Shown: positions 44,396 through 56,634 of the stretch, in pieces
How the letters are laid out: each line of letters begins with the position of its first letter
Position numbering within the stretch: the stretch's first letter is position 1
DNA from: Xiphydria camelus
Taxonomy: Eukaryota; Arthropoda; Insecta; Hymenoptera; Xiphydriidae
NCBI GenBank assembly: GCA_963678675.1
Contig: OY783192.1
Span: 6,024,001 to 6,088,000, forward strand
DNA: 64,000 bases
Direction of reading: 5' to 3'
Notes under the pieces: model-generated
Seen by the model: only the letters and a program-made list of their open reading frames with translations
The model's database searches: none
Told to the model about the DNA's origin: nothing
Translations under genes and position numbers: made by a program

Positions 44396-47300
44396 GGATG
44401 AAATTATTTCGAAAATTTATATATTAGTCGAAGTCGAAAGATGTTTTGAAAATTTAGGAAACACTCACTCAGAACTATGTTGGATAAAATGACAAATATT
44501 TTTTAATTAAACGGATAATAAGTATATTTATCCCACTGATATACACGTTGATAAGTCTGTGGTAACACATTTCATAATCCATGCGGTAAGATTAAATTAT
44601 TGCGGCTCTCATGACACTCAGCACTATAAATATGTCGATATTTACTAAAAGTATAGTAAGTTTGTCAATACTATTGAAATATTTATAATACTGAACGTCA
44701 TATGCCGTAACAATCAATCTTTCTACATGCATTGTGAGAATGGTCACCACAAACGTTTCTCCGTGTAATTATATATTAGAGTGTTAGATATTTTGCGTAA
44801 TTTCCACATGTGATATATTGCACTAAACACTAAAAAAATACGCTATAATCTATTTTTAAGAATATTCGCGCACACATCACCCTTCCACTAATTTATATTC
44901 CTTCCACAAACTCCTCTCTTCTTCTTCCTATCTATCCTTTGAGAGAGAGAGCACGAATTTACGTCATAGGATCCTCGTCGATCTTCCTCCGCGATACACT
45001 TCCGTTGTACGCGTATAACGCGAATCCCCCGGGGAAAGATCCGCGCGACGATACCGAAGAGAATAACCTCGTATCCACCCCTTTTCTTACTCCCCGTCTC
45101 TCATATTCTTCCTCCCTCCCCGCCGAAGAATCGCAACGACGCAAAATCCACGAGCGCGAAAATCTCGATCCGCGCTCGATAAGTGGCCGGGCACTGCGCG
45201 AGAGCGGTCGGATCAAACATTTAAATTGCACAATGCTCCTCGCGCGACCGAAGGAGTCGTTGCGAGTAAGGCGGAAGAAGAGCGCGCAGGGGCAAAGCCG
45301 AGGGAGAGGGTGAGAACGCTAGAATGGATGCCCGAGGGATGGATTCAATATTTCCGATATGTTTTCACGAAAGAGGGTCGCCCCGCGGGAATAGAAATGG
45401 TTTTACAATAATACCGGGCGCGCGGTCCAAATTCCTGCATATAATATCGTAGGCACACATGTACCTATGTAGGTTGCGCGGCGGCGTCGTGCGTTATCCG
45501 CGCGAAGGATTCGATCGTCGGTTGGGGCGATTCGACCCAACTGATTTCATCTTATTGTCAGTACTCGACGGAGCCACGAAAGGAACTCGCGTTGTGGCTA
45601 TAAAGGCGACGGGATGGAGAAGGAAGATCTGTTCGGAGGACGGCGGTGCATTTGCATAAGCACCTGCGAAGGATCTCTCCGCGTGCCAACTCGCCCGAGG
45701 CGTCGATCGATATCCAATGCTTGCGCGTAAATCTTGACAAAGTAAACATCGAAGCCAACGAAAATTCTCCGCGCGCCGCACGAAATTCGTATTAGAATAA
45801 CAATCGTGTCGAACGCATGACGAGGGAACGCGAAGAGTTATTGAGCGATTATAAAATAATTATGAAATCTAAACATCGACATTTTCGAGTGACTGTATAC
45901 TTTGTTATTCTCCCTTAAAGGTACTTCCGAGCGTTTTACACGCCCAATGCGCGCGCGACTAAAATTTCAGGCGAGGTGTTTTCCTTCCCCGACGAAAAAT
46001 AAAAAAGAACGAGAGTTCTTTCGGGGTAATCTCCGGGCGAAAGTTCGCCGAGCAAAGCGGTGAGGGCGAGGCGACGTATCCTCTCCGGGTAGTTTCTCCT
46101 CTCTCCGAATTCCCGGACTCGCGCCGAGATATCACATGGTACCTAGATCCCAAGGGATGCTGCCAGGCCCGTTCCGCCTTACATAATGTAGAGCTGGTTT
46201 AGAGATTTAGAGGGTGCTGCGCGCGTGCCCTAATCGGCGCTAACAATCGCTCCGTTATTCACACACAAGCGCGGGAGAACCGTCCTCCCTCTCCCCTCCC
46301 ATCGGTCCTCCCACCCACGCGTTTCGCCTAGACTCGTTTCTCATTGTTTTGACGTCCGTGAAACACTGATGCAGATCCGTTAGATAAAACCAGTCCAAGT
46401 ATGCACGTAGGTACAGTATGCATCCAGTGCCTCGGATTACCCGAGAGGGTCGTGCAGCCCTCTTCGGGTCGGCCTGGTCCCCCTCTATCGCGACAGAAAT
46501 TTAAAAAATCTTCCGCTCCTCCGAGAGGCCCCTCTCCTTCCTTCGTCTTTCCTCTCACCGAAGGTCACCGCGTGACGTGGGTTGTTCTTCGGACGGAGGA
46601 TGGCTCTGCTCTGCATTTTATAAAGGCTGAAACTTCCACCAAAAATGTTCCTCATTGTTTTGACATTCGTACAACGCTAATACAGATTCGGTGTGGATAA
46701 TGTATAGTTTCTTGGTAGAAATTGCAAAAAAGACTGGTAGCTCTTTTGGGTTGTTTTTCTTTAGTTTTATCGTCATCGGACGTAATTAATAAATTGATCG
46801 GGAAAGAAGTCCTATATTTTATGTATCATCTTCTAGTCTCGATTTTTTAAGTGCCCGCAGAAGTATCCGGCATAAATATGGATGCGTGTTCGATTCGATT
46901 TTCCTCCCGGAAGTAGGTACATGGCGTGATGTGAGCTGCCATTCGGGAGAAGCAAGGTTGCCCCTGCAGATTTCCAGGCGGCGAAGACTATCGAAATCGC
47001 GAAAGAACGCGTGGGCGATTACCTCTATCGTACAGAATTCACCCCTCGTTTCTGGAAAATGGAAAGTGCTGGCTCGCGTCGAGCCTACGTAGTTTCACAC
47101 GAAGTGTCATGTGGCGCGCGACCTGCTTCCACCCTCTCCCGGCTGGTCCATCCGGTCATTTCCACCCCAACGGACGTGTCTAACTACTCGCTTTTTCAGG
47201 AAAGGGATGCGTTTCGAATCCTCCCTGGAGATTATAGCGGGGGCAGTTTCTTCGAGAGGAGATCGATACATATGGATCGAAACTGCTTTCTCCCGTTTGA

Positions 47301-47847
47301 AAAAAATTCTTGCCGTTCCAAGAATTATTGCTATACTACACCATGAACGGAGGAAATTAAAAAAAACGGTTCTGAGAGATTTCTTCGATGATTACAATTT
47401 CCTTTTGACTTTTTTTTGTAGCGCTGCAAGCGGCTTCTCTTTCTTTTTGATAGAGCCTTCAATCATTGTTTCTTGTTTTTGTTCTTGCTCTTGTTCTTGT
47501 TCTTTTCTTTCTTCTTATACATTATATTTTTAATTTTAGTTTATTTCTTCTGTTACTCTTATTTTGTACCCCTTTTTCTCTCAGTAATGTTAGAAAATGT
47601 CGTCTTAGAGACTTCAATAAACGTATCTTCTTCTTCTTCTTTTCTTTCTCTGCTATTGGTTTCGTGCATAACCACTACAGCTATTCCTGATATGATCGTG
47701 TATGGTAATATACATGCAGGGCTACGATGTTCTGCTGGACGACACACTAACAGACTTCATATATATACTCTTACACATAATCAGGAAGAGTAGTATATTT
47801 TTCATGTACCGAGCTGATAATGTTTTAATAGATGATAATAGAACAGA
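44396..47847. other. Mixed stretch without a supported gene
   Basis: AT-rich to 44930, CpG-rich at 44940-46600, then mixed. Overlapping frames reach 140 codons, none recognisable. A direct repeat pair, CTCATTGTTTTGAC with related following bases, lies at 46340-46390 and 46651-46700. A TTCTTG-type tract lies at 47468-47515. Confidence 0.4.
47468..47515. repeat. (TTCTTG)n-like simple repeat
   Basis: About eight degenerate TTCTTG or TTGCTC units in a pyrimidine-rich strand. Confidence 0.75.
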
Positions 47848-48120
47848 GGATGATATCGTCCCCTTAATACTACAACTAGGTAACTCGAATTTTCGGTATT
47901 TTGTAGTCACCTACTTGGGCCTACCCAACTTTGTACGCTCTTTTCAGTGCTACAACGAGATAGTTCTATCGTATTTTTAAGGTTAGAAATCCAGTAGTAC
48001 GATATAGATAAGTCACTAAAGCGACTAATTATGCATGCAATAAGTGTCCAAGTAGATAACTGAAAATATCGAAAATTCGAGTTACCTAGTTTGTATTTAG
48101 TATTAAGGGGACGATATGGT
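47848..48120. mobile_element. Foldback with TATCGTCCCCTTAATAC arms
   Basis: Arms at about 47848-47925 and 48040-48120 are reverse complements sharing ATATCGTCCCCTTAATACTA and AGGTAACTCGAATTTTCG. The loop is about 115 bases. Open frames across it are arm sequence. Confidence 0.8.
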
Positions 48121-48335
48121 ATAGTATTCGAGTCGAAATTTTAAACCTACTCCTTAGATCTATAGTAGATCGATTCTCCATTGTATGAAACCTATGTTAA
48201 GGCTAAAATGGTTCATTAGTGAACATTTCATCAACTCAAGGTTTAAAGTAGGAGCTTATAGGCTAAATAGGCTAATGGTAGGCCAAATGGAGTATTAAAA
48301 GCATTAAAGTAGGAGTAGAATTTCGACTTGGGTAA
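48121..48335. repeat. Second, weaker inverted repeat next to the foldback
   Basis: CGAGTCGAAATTTTAAACCT near 48128 pairs imperfectly with AGGAGTAGAATTTCGACTTG near 48311. It may be an outer part of the same element or an independent one. Confidence 0.5.
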
Positions 48336-49098
48336 ATTCTAAGTTATCACATAACCCGTAACATATCCCTACGTACCCTATTTTCGCTATGACTCCGTTC
48401 CAGCTATCAGATAGTCCCAATGACCTATAGCCCAGGGTCTACTAACCGCGTTTCCTCCCCGATACGACTCCGTCGTTTCCTCCGGGATTGGCGGGAGTTC
48501 CGGAAAAATGTCCACCACCTCCAGCAGAGTAGCTCCGCCCAACAGATATTGTTTCACTTTCAGAGAGCCGCGGGGCTGATCCCTTTTAACAATATAAGTT
48601 ATGCTCGCCGTGTACGCCGTCACGGAAGGGACAAGCGCGTTTCGCCCTAAGTAAATAGAAGGTCCTATATACGATGTCCGACGTTATGTAACTCGACGTA
48701 ACCAGATTGTAGATTTCATCCTATAGAACGCCTGCCTGCCTGCCTTTTTCTCGGTTTACCCACCTCAGTGGCGGATATCCGGTGCTCGGATGCAGGATTG
48801 GTCAAATTCGTTCTTCCAAAAGGATCCAACACCATTCGGATATTTTCGTTTGCTTATTATTATGTAGATTCCGCTGCCAATATTGAACGAGTTCCGAGTC
48901 TTTATTTCGCTCTGTGATTTTACCCCCAAGCGCGCTCTGAAGCCGCAGGTGGAAGTTTCGAATTTCGAGCGGAAGAAGAAGAGAGAAAAAGGGACATTTT
49001 ATCGTCTCGTATCGAAAGGATAATGGCCTATGGAGAAAGATATTCTTTTCGTTAGTATTCAGTTACCACGAATCGTTTCGCTAATTACGAAAATACTT
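48336..49098. other. Unassigned stretch
   Basis: No gene or repeat recognised beyond a GCCTGCCTGCCT run near 48732. Confidence 0.5.
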
Positions 49099-49340
49099 TA
49101 TACAGGGTGTAATGGTTAAGAGGATTGAAAGAGGAGGAGCCTAATTCTGTTCAGAATTAGTACACTCTGACCAATAACATGAGTTCCTACGATCTCCACT
49201 CCTTGGAACCCTCTTGGCTGTTAACTCTTTGTCAAAATGAGGGGATCGTACAAAGTCATACCCATTTTGTCAGTGTATAAAGTCTGAACAGAATCAGACT
49301 CCTCCTGTTTTTAGCCTTCTTCGCCATTACGTTCTGTATA
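49099..49340. mobile_element. CAGGGTG-type foldback, left of a pair
   Basis: The left arm TACAGGGTGTAATGGTTAAG pairs with the right arm CGCCATTACGTTCTGTATA. Inner GAGGAGGAGCCTAATTCTGT pairs with CAGAATCAGACTCCTCC. About 240 bases, non-coding. Its right end TATA overlaps the start of the next element. Confidence 0.8.
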
Positions 49341-49668
49341 CAGGGTGTTACTTAATGATGGGCCGTAATTGCAAGCGCACATTACTGAATCAATTTCCAG
49401 TAGAAAAGTTCATATTAACATGTGTCCTAAAATGTCTGGTTTTCAAGATACAGGACGTCAAAGTTTAAAAAACCCATTTTTTTCTTCTAGTTAGTACTAG
49501 AAGATAATTATGAGTTCCAGTGGCGTCCCGGGGGACAGTCTCACGAATAATATTGACAAAAAAAAGTGTACATTTTAGGACACATGTTAATATGAACTTT
49601 TCTACTGGAAGTTGATTCAGTAATGTGCCCTTGCAATTACGGCCTATCATTAAGTAATACCCTGTATA
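49337..49668. mobile_element. CAGGGTG-type foldback, right of a pair
   Basis: TATACAGGGTGTTACTTAAT at 49337 pairs with ATTAAGTAATACCCTGTATA ending at 49668. Arms of about 120 bases share TACTGAATCAA, CAGTAGAAAAGTTCATATTA and ACATGTGTCCTAAAATGT. The centre is unpaired. Same terminal type as 31954-32427 but with a different body. Confidence 0.9.
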
Positions 49669-50929
49669 CCTTATATACCTGCCGGAATGTCCTTCCAACC
49701 CGAGTCGACGGAACTTCATCAGAAACGTCCTCTCGTCTACAAAATCTCCACTCGACGCTGAAGGATAAGGGGCAGCGTAAAAGGGGAGATCTTAAACCCG
49801 ACTCGAGAAGGGGTTGCTGGTCCGAGAGATGCGGCGTGGATAACGAATTTTACGAGGGTCGACGACGAAGCCGCTAATGATTCATTAGAACGGAAGCGGG
49901 TCGAATGTGGCCTGCAGGCTCGCAAAGGGTACCTATATACGCGACGATCATCCGCTTTTCCGTGCCACCAAACACAGCCACGTCGCCGCCATTCCCTCCC
50001 TCGACGAGGGAAAAGCTGCCTCGTTCTCTCCGTCACTCCTCCGAGTCGCGATAACTCGAATTCGTGGAACATGACGCGCCCGATCCTGCAGCGGAGGATC
50101 GACGAATGGATCCACCTGTCGTTCTCGGTGGAACCACAAATTGATACTCGTGCCCGCGAGTATAGATACCAGCGCGAGCTCCACTTCGATCCTCTCCCCG
50201 GGCGCGATACGTGCCACCCCATGCGTACGGCGCGATAGATCGGCTTCCGCGTGTGGATGTATACCTATATTTACCACTTCGCGGCCGTGAGACGCTTTAC
50301 CAGCAGGAAGAGTTTGCAATTTGCACGTCAGGCATGTGCCGCGACATGTGCGCACCCCATCCGTAACCTCGTAACTCTTCATTACGGACCGCGCCAGGAC
50401 TCCGCGTATAAGTAGCGTATCCCTTCGGTTTATGTGTATACCTCGGATATAAGAGGGGGGCGCCTGTAATTTCGTACGCGTGCGGTTGCGGGGCCACCTT
50501 GCGCGCCGCGCGCAGGACCGTAACCTCTCATCTATCACGGCCCGGTCATAGTCATTCTAGGTAGGATAGCTTCCTTGATTAATACCTCTTCCGCATAACC
50601 ACCGCGGAGTCTAATGGCCTCCGGGATCGTCATTATTGTCGGGAAGGAGCGAGGGTTGGTTCTGAAAGGCGCGAGCGGCTCGGTCGAGGGAGGGTGGAAG
50701 GAGGGGAAGCGAAGCGATCAACCTGAAGCGATCGAAATCTACGCGTGCTTATAAGTTTTCGTGGGTTTCGTCGTGGTTCTTGGATTATATTTTTGTGTCT
50801 TCAGTATTTTTTAATATATTTCGCGCAGATGTTTGTGAAATTCTTATTTTGTGTTTATAAATATGATTTTAGAAATTATAGAGTTTCGCTCTGTCAAATA
50901 TTTACGTTGAAGTTGAGTAATATTTCTTG
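49669..50929. other. CpG-rich stretch with a long minus-strand open frame
   Basis: 49870-50560 contains a 196-codon minus-strand open frame (49948-50538) overlapped by a 161-codon frame on the same strand. See findings. No domain is recognised. The remainder shows nothing. Confidence 0.4.
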
Positions 50930-51377
50930 TCCTAACGGAAATTTTTCGTTGCTGAATCTCTGCTGAACCTCTGCGAAAAACTCTGCTGAAAGTCTGCCAT
51001 TTCTCTGTGAAAATGTTCCAATTTTAAGAGCTGGCTGTACAGACTCCGGCAGAGCCGACAAAGATTTCAGCAGAGATTTTGTCAGAGATTTCGGTAGAGG
51101 TAGCAGGGTTGCAGGTATTTTGGTAAAGTTCGCCAGAATTTCGTCAGAGTTCACACAGTTGGTAGAAATTTTGAAAAATTTCTGTCGACTTTGCGGACTA
51201 TGACGAAATTTTTGTCAACTCTGCTTAATTCTCTGCCAGCTCTGCCAACATTTTTAGCAGTGCTGTTGAAATTTCTGTCAACTCTTAAAATGGGAACATT
51301 CACAGAGATATAGTAGACTTTTGGCAAAGTTCTTCGCACAGTTTTTACAGAGATTTGGCAGTGAAAAATATCCACTA
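50930..51377. mobile_element. Foldback made of repeated CTCTGC words
   Basis: Long imperfect arms: GGAAATTTTTCGTTGC pairs with the complement of GTGAAAAATATCC, and GTGAAAATGTTCCAATTTTA pairs with TAAAATGGGAACATTCAC. The interior and arms are built from degenerate CTCTGCCRA..AATTTCTG words spaced by about 20-25 bases. Two minus-strand frames read as repeating RVDKNF-like peptides, a by-product of this periodicity. Confidence 0.7.
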
Positions 51378-51862
51378 AGATGAGGATAATGATTTAATAT
51401 TTGATATATTATTATTTATTATATCTCTCGTCAGCAACATATATGATAAGTTATGGTATCGATATCGTTTCTCGCTAAAATTTTTCCAATACTTTATGTC
51501 ACACGTTGTCCTAGGTCGGTGCGTCGTAAAATTCTACCCCCTCGCTCAACGTTGGTCACACACAACCACGCTTCTCTATCGCAATAAGGGTACACATACG
51601 CGCCGTAAGCATCGCATAGGTATTTATAGGTATCGAAAGCAACGCGTGGGTCGCAAAGAGGAAACGCGATGGAGAATCTGCTTCCGTAAACAAGCGACCT
51701 ACCCGTTTCACTTCACTGCTTTCGCCCGTTTCAGCCGAGTAAAATTGAGGAAGAAGACCTAACGCGAAATCCTCGAGAGGATATGTCGAATAGTTATTGT
51801 CGACTGTCGATAGAGAGAGTGAAAACAAGAATATCTAATCAAGAATGAATTCAGCACCGTTA

Positions 51863-52056
51863 CACTGAGAAAAAAAAAGATTAAAAATTATTCTGTTAGA
51901 AGGATAATCTGAGTACGAAAGGTAAAGTGGATCGAAAATTATTCTAAGGAAGGTTAAATTTTATACCCTGGAAGGATAATTTTTGATCTGTTTTACCTTT
52001 CGTACTCAGATTATCCTTCTAACAGAATAAATTTTAATCTTTTTTTTTTCTCAATG
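51863..52056. mobile_element. Palindromic MITE, CACTGAGAAAAAAAA ends, TA duplication
   Basis: TA (51861-51862), CACTGAGAAAAAAAAAGATT, then long arms with AAGGATAATCTGAGTACGAA matched by its exact complement, ending TTTTCTCAATG, then TA (52057-52058). 194 bases. Confidence 0.9.
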
Positions 52057-52067
52057 TAATATAAATG

Positions 52068-52485
52068 TAGGGGAGATTTGGTTATATCGTACCACTGTCT
52101 AAATCATACCACCACTGATATTTTATGAAAATCATTGGTGGTACGATTTAGGAGATGGTAGGTAATTTCATATCAGTATTCGCTATCTCGAATTTCAAAT
52201 TTCGAAAGCGTGAAAAGTTGTTTTCAACACGTGAGTAACGTTTACTAATTGTGAAATAATGTGCCGCAACGAATTTTGAACAAGTGAAACCACTTTTTCG
52301 TGAACTTTGTTGGCCGAATTTGCTATTTCGAATCTCAAATCTTGGAAGCGTGAGTAACGTTTGCTAATCATCAAAGTATAGAAATGTGTGATTAAATAAT
52401 GACAAATAAAAGTTGCTGCTAGAATCATAAAATATCAATGGTGGTACGATTTATGCGACGGTACAATATATCCAAACCTTCCCTA
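52068..52485. mobile_element. TAGGGGAGAT-ended element with GGTGGTACGATTT word
   Basis: The left end TAGGGGAGATTTGGTTATAT and the right end, reverse complemented, TAGGGAAGGTTTGGATATAT bound 418 bases. The word GGTGGTACGATTTA or its complement occurs near both ends and again at 52136-52150, forming a hairpin with AATCATACCACC. It lies only 11 bases from the previous element. Non-coding. Confidence 0.85.
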
Positions 52486-53510
52486 ATATTTAGGATACCT
52501 ACATACAGAAAATTGTTTCACCCCTTGAAACTTCCTCTCGGGCCTCCACTTTCAACCTCAGTTTGATCGAAAGCGGCGGCACCATTCCGTAGGGTTATTT
52601 ACAAGAACATTTATTAGATTAATGCTCCACTAATTAGCATAGAGAGACGAATTACCTAGGAGGAGCAAGATCGATAATTAGAAGAATCCGGGCCCGACGA
52701 GCCTCTCTCGAAGACGGGTCTATTAATCTAACCCTTTCCCCCCTCCACGAGGCACGAGGGAGAATAGATAGAGATAGAGGGAATCTGGTTTTACGAAGGC
52801 AACACGTGTCCATTGCCAGCCTACCTACCACGTTGTCATGTTCGTGTCCACTTAATTATGCCCCACTTCGAAGAGCACAATCGGGCGGAAGGGTTGTACC
52901 TACTCGTATACGTATGGCGTCGTAAAGACGTCGCGGGCGTTAATAAGGCTGCCGAGAGGAGGGACTAACGAGTAACGCATCGCGTGATGGCACTCGCTTC
53001 CACGCCTTTTAACGGCGCTTCGAGTAGGGTGTAAAATCGCCTCGTTTCGAGATTACGAGCGGAATTTAGAGTTTCCTGCGTATTCGACCGTAAAACACGA
53101 CAGGTAATCACCTATAGGTATATACGACGGGAGTCTTTTCCCGTCGGAGCGATGTGTAATTATTATTCCGTTGAGATAAAAAGAGTCGGGGATGGAATAT
53201 AATTTTGTTAATTGACGTTAGATCACAATGCGATGGTAAATCACGAATGCTAAATTTTTGGCTGCTATAGGAATTGTATTGCTTCTTTACTTAGTACTTT
53301 TTTTAACACTTTCTTATTTATCACTTCCTTAGGTTTTTTATCTTTGCTGGCTACTGATGTGTAGGGTAAGCGGTAGAGTTATTGACACTTTAAGCAGACG
53401 AAATTTTCAGTCATTGACATATCTCTATCTCTTTATATCTGATGCATTTGTTATCGGATGGTGTGTTGACAAGTTCAAGTTGTTGAACTGTACTGCTTAC
53501 CCTAGTTCTC
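52486..53510. other. Mostly unassigned stretch
   Basis: No gene recognised. A short inverted pair, TAGGGTAAGCGGTAGAG at about 53363 and CTGTACTGCTTACCCTA at about 53488, could be a 150-base element abutting the TTAA element. Confidence 0.45.
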
Positions 53511-53722
53511 TTAACCCCTTCCTGCATTTTCACTCATTATCTTCTGTAAATAACCTTTAAACGTGAAAAATGTAACGTTCTTCTTTGCTTCAATAAACGT
53601 AGAAACTGTTTTTATAAGTTATTTAAAAAATTGTTTTATGTCATACAGTTATACTCAGAAAAATGGTTTTATGTCATATATTTTTTGTACAAGAAATAAA
53701 AAAATCATGCAGAAGAGGTTAA
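53511..53722. mobile_element. TTAA-type MITE
   Basis: TTAACCCCTTCCTGCATT at 53511 pairs imperfectly with ATCATGCAGAAGAGGTTAA ending at 53722. 212 bases. An internal repeat TTTTATGTCATA occurs twice (53633 and 53666). A 60-codon open frame lies inside without meaning. Confidence 0.65.
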
Positions 53723-54893
53723 ATCTGGTAACAATCAAGAGTTAGCATGCGAATATTATGTGACACTTTCCTCGTATCAAATCACTTATTTTTAATTCTC
53801 TAATCTTCCATTATCGTTTCCTTCGAACATATCGCCCATGTAAAACTACACAGACGCGTCCTACGCGGTGATTCACTTTATTCCACCCGTTTCATTATTT
53901 TCCCGTATATGTATATACTTTCCCCGCGCCTCGTCACCTGTATACTTATGTAGCGCGGAAAAGATCATCTCCGACAACCGACGACATCGCCGTTTCGTCG
54001 CGAGACTTGCATCGAGCGCGAGTCTCCCTCTCCACCTCCTCCCCCTTCCGTATCTTCGTTAGAGGGACTCCTTCGGTATTCCGTTAAAATGAAACCGTAA
54101 AGTCGGAATGAGCAGACTCGGGATTCGTTTTGGAGCCATCCACGGGGTTACAGCCACCCGTAAAACGTTCCATCTTTAACGACATTGTTACTCCCTCGCG
54201 TTACCCTTCTGCTTTACGACTTCGTTCCATCTCTCCGTGTGGCTCGAGCTCTCCCGGCGGCGGCACCCTCGACGACAACGCCGAGGGAAGTTCCTCTCGA
54301 CGCACGATAGCAGTCGCGCGGCACTTACGCGATGCGTCGTCTTCGCCGATACGGGTTATCGTCGCGCGCGCACGCACCTCAACACGTACGCGTTCACGCA
54401 TACGTCACGATCGCTCTGGCACCGCGTTACGCGTAGTGCACGCGCGACGCACGTTCCTCTCGCTCTCGCACGCCCATATAAGCGGACGAGTACGCGGGCG
54501 TCCGTGTTTCCTGGATCTGTTTACTGCGAGAGGTACAACCGTCCGGTATCCCGTAAAGTGGGGTAGGAGATAAAGCGAGACTCTCTTAGTCATAGGGGCA
54601 AACGTGATTTAAATGGGCACTTTGTCTAATTGCGTTATGTTTACGACCGAGCCAATGGCATCTTCGGATGATAAAGCGAGCAGCCGAGCGTGTATCGTGA
54701 TGTCGTGAAAACGCTTTTCACCGCGATGCTCTCCCTGACACCCTGCCGCCCCGCGCTTACACTTTCTTACGTTCGTTTTTTTCTCTCTGGGAGCTCTGCA
54801 GGAGAGACAGAGAGAGTTTGATGTCTTTACCTTTTTCTGTTTTCGGGGAATTTCGAATATATCTTTGATTTTTTTTTTCGAAGCGATTCTTAA
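53723..54893. other. CpG-rich stretch without a supported gene
   Basis: 53850-54760 is CpG-rich with overlapping frames of up to 147 codons on both strands, rich in Arg and Ser. No recognisable domain. Confidence 0.45.
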
Positions 54894-55341
54894 CCTAAAG
54901 CACCCCCTAGACGGTCAATATTATTGATCAATATACATATTGAAGGTCTCATCAATACGCTTTAATGTAGCTTCAATATTATAGATTTATCAATACGATG
55001 ACTAGACGTTTTTAATTATTTTTTTTAAAAATTAAGGTAAAGTGTAATTAAGAGCAAAACAAAATAACGTTCGGACTTTGATTTTCCACTTCCGTCGGCC
55101 ATCACGCAGGTGCTCACACTTCGATATCTCATGCAAATATTGATCAATATACCTCATAAAGGTCAATATGAGCATCAATATAATTTCCATCAATACACTC
55201 AGATATAAATTTTTATCAATATGCTTCAATATGCTGTCAATACGTTTGAAGCTCTTCTAATCGATTAATATAGCCTTTTAATACATATTGATCAATGCAT
55301 ATTGATCAATAATATTGAACGTCTAGCGGGTGTGCTTTAGG
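54894..55341. mobile_element. Iteron-rich element with CCTAAAGCAC ends
   Basis: The left end CCTAAAGCACCCCCTAGACG and the right end, reverse complemented, CCTAAAGCACACCCGCTAGA bound 448 bases. TTGATCAATAT or partial CAATAT words occur more than ten times, four of them as full TTGATCAAT dyads, concentrated toward the ends. Non-coding AT-rich centre. An architecture of short inverted ends plus subterminal arrays suggests a hAT-like or related MITE, by inference. Confidence 0.85.
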
Positions 55342-56634
55342 TCTTATTATTTTATTTCTCGTTCCGCGGGCGTAGTGTCGTTATTTCACACCTCTTGCTT
55401 CGATTTTTATACATTGAAATGTTCACCTTTTCAGAATAAGTGCAGCACAACGAGTGTCTAATTTCATTTCTTTCCACTCTTCGGAGTGAAAATGATCTGT
55501 TCTAATTACTTAGCGTTCATATTCGGATATATACTTATGCTGAAATATTACATAATTTGTGTGCTCACTGAGACTTCCTTTTCCGTGTATTTAAAGGTTG
55601 ACAAATATCAGTTTCCGTGCTGCCGTCTCGGACAGTCGAGACGACGGTGGACACAAGAGGCGAAGGATAAAAGCTACGAGGATTCGACAGGTGGAGGGGC
55701 CGGAACGATCGCCACTCAATCTTTATCCGAGGACTTAATTATTTTCCATCCCTTATAGGGCCGCTGGTCGGACCGCGAGTTGGCAAGGCCGAAGCAAGGG
55801 TGGCTTTTAATTGTCCCGGTCCGCTCGGCTTTATCTCCGGCGCGTCTTCCGCGCATATTAAAAGTCGAAGGGCGGCCTGCAGGTGCCCCCGGGGCCCTCG
55901 AAAATTTACTTTGTGCCCGGGGAACGGCCCCTGGACAGGCATTTAATCAACCGCCGATCTACGGAGCTAATAGCGCCATTGTTTATAAATATGGAGATGT
56001 CGAGCGCGCTCGGCCTTTTATCGATCGATCCTATCGACGCGGGTTTATACGCGAGCTTTAATAGCTCAGCTGTGCGGGGTGTCGAATATCTTCTCTTGCG
56101 AACCGGACGACTCGATTAGGATTGCTCGTACGGGCGCTTGAAATTTAATTTCTTTCAAATTGCGCGTTTTTTAAAGGGGGAATTTGGAGAAATAATTACT
56201 ACTCTTCAATAAATGATTAAATTGACATTACGGTGTGATTCAAATTAATCGCTGTGTTATTGTAGCAACATATTTATATAAATTATGCTTACAACACAAA
56301 GTATCAAATATATTCTTGAAAATGCAACTAAACTCTGTAAACATTTAATTACTCGATATATATAGACTGTATCTAACTCTATCGTTAATTTCATATTTTT
56401 CTGATAAATTTTACATTTCTCTTCTGTAAATTTAACATTGCTCTGCGCCTGTCACATAGTAAACGCGGACAGTATTACAATTTGCAGGTGTACCGTTTAC
56501 ATCAAGTTTTTTGTGAATGATCACATGTTTAGTATTTTATTTGTATTGTTTTGAAATCATTTGATGTCAAGAATATATGCTTGCTTTACTCATCAAATCC
56601 ATAACTTTAATGCATTCGGAAACCTATATGAATT
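55342..56634. other. Unassigned stretch with GC-rich core
   Basis: 55740-56115 is GC-rich DNA with TTTAT, ATAAA and TTAAT words at short spacing. It looks like the sort of segment conserved in insect regulatory DNA, but this is a visual impression only. The rest is AT-rich, and no gene is seen. Confidence 0.35.
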
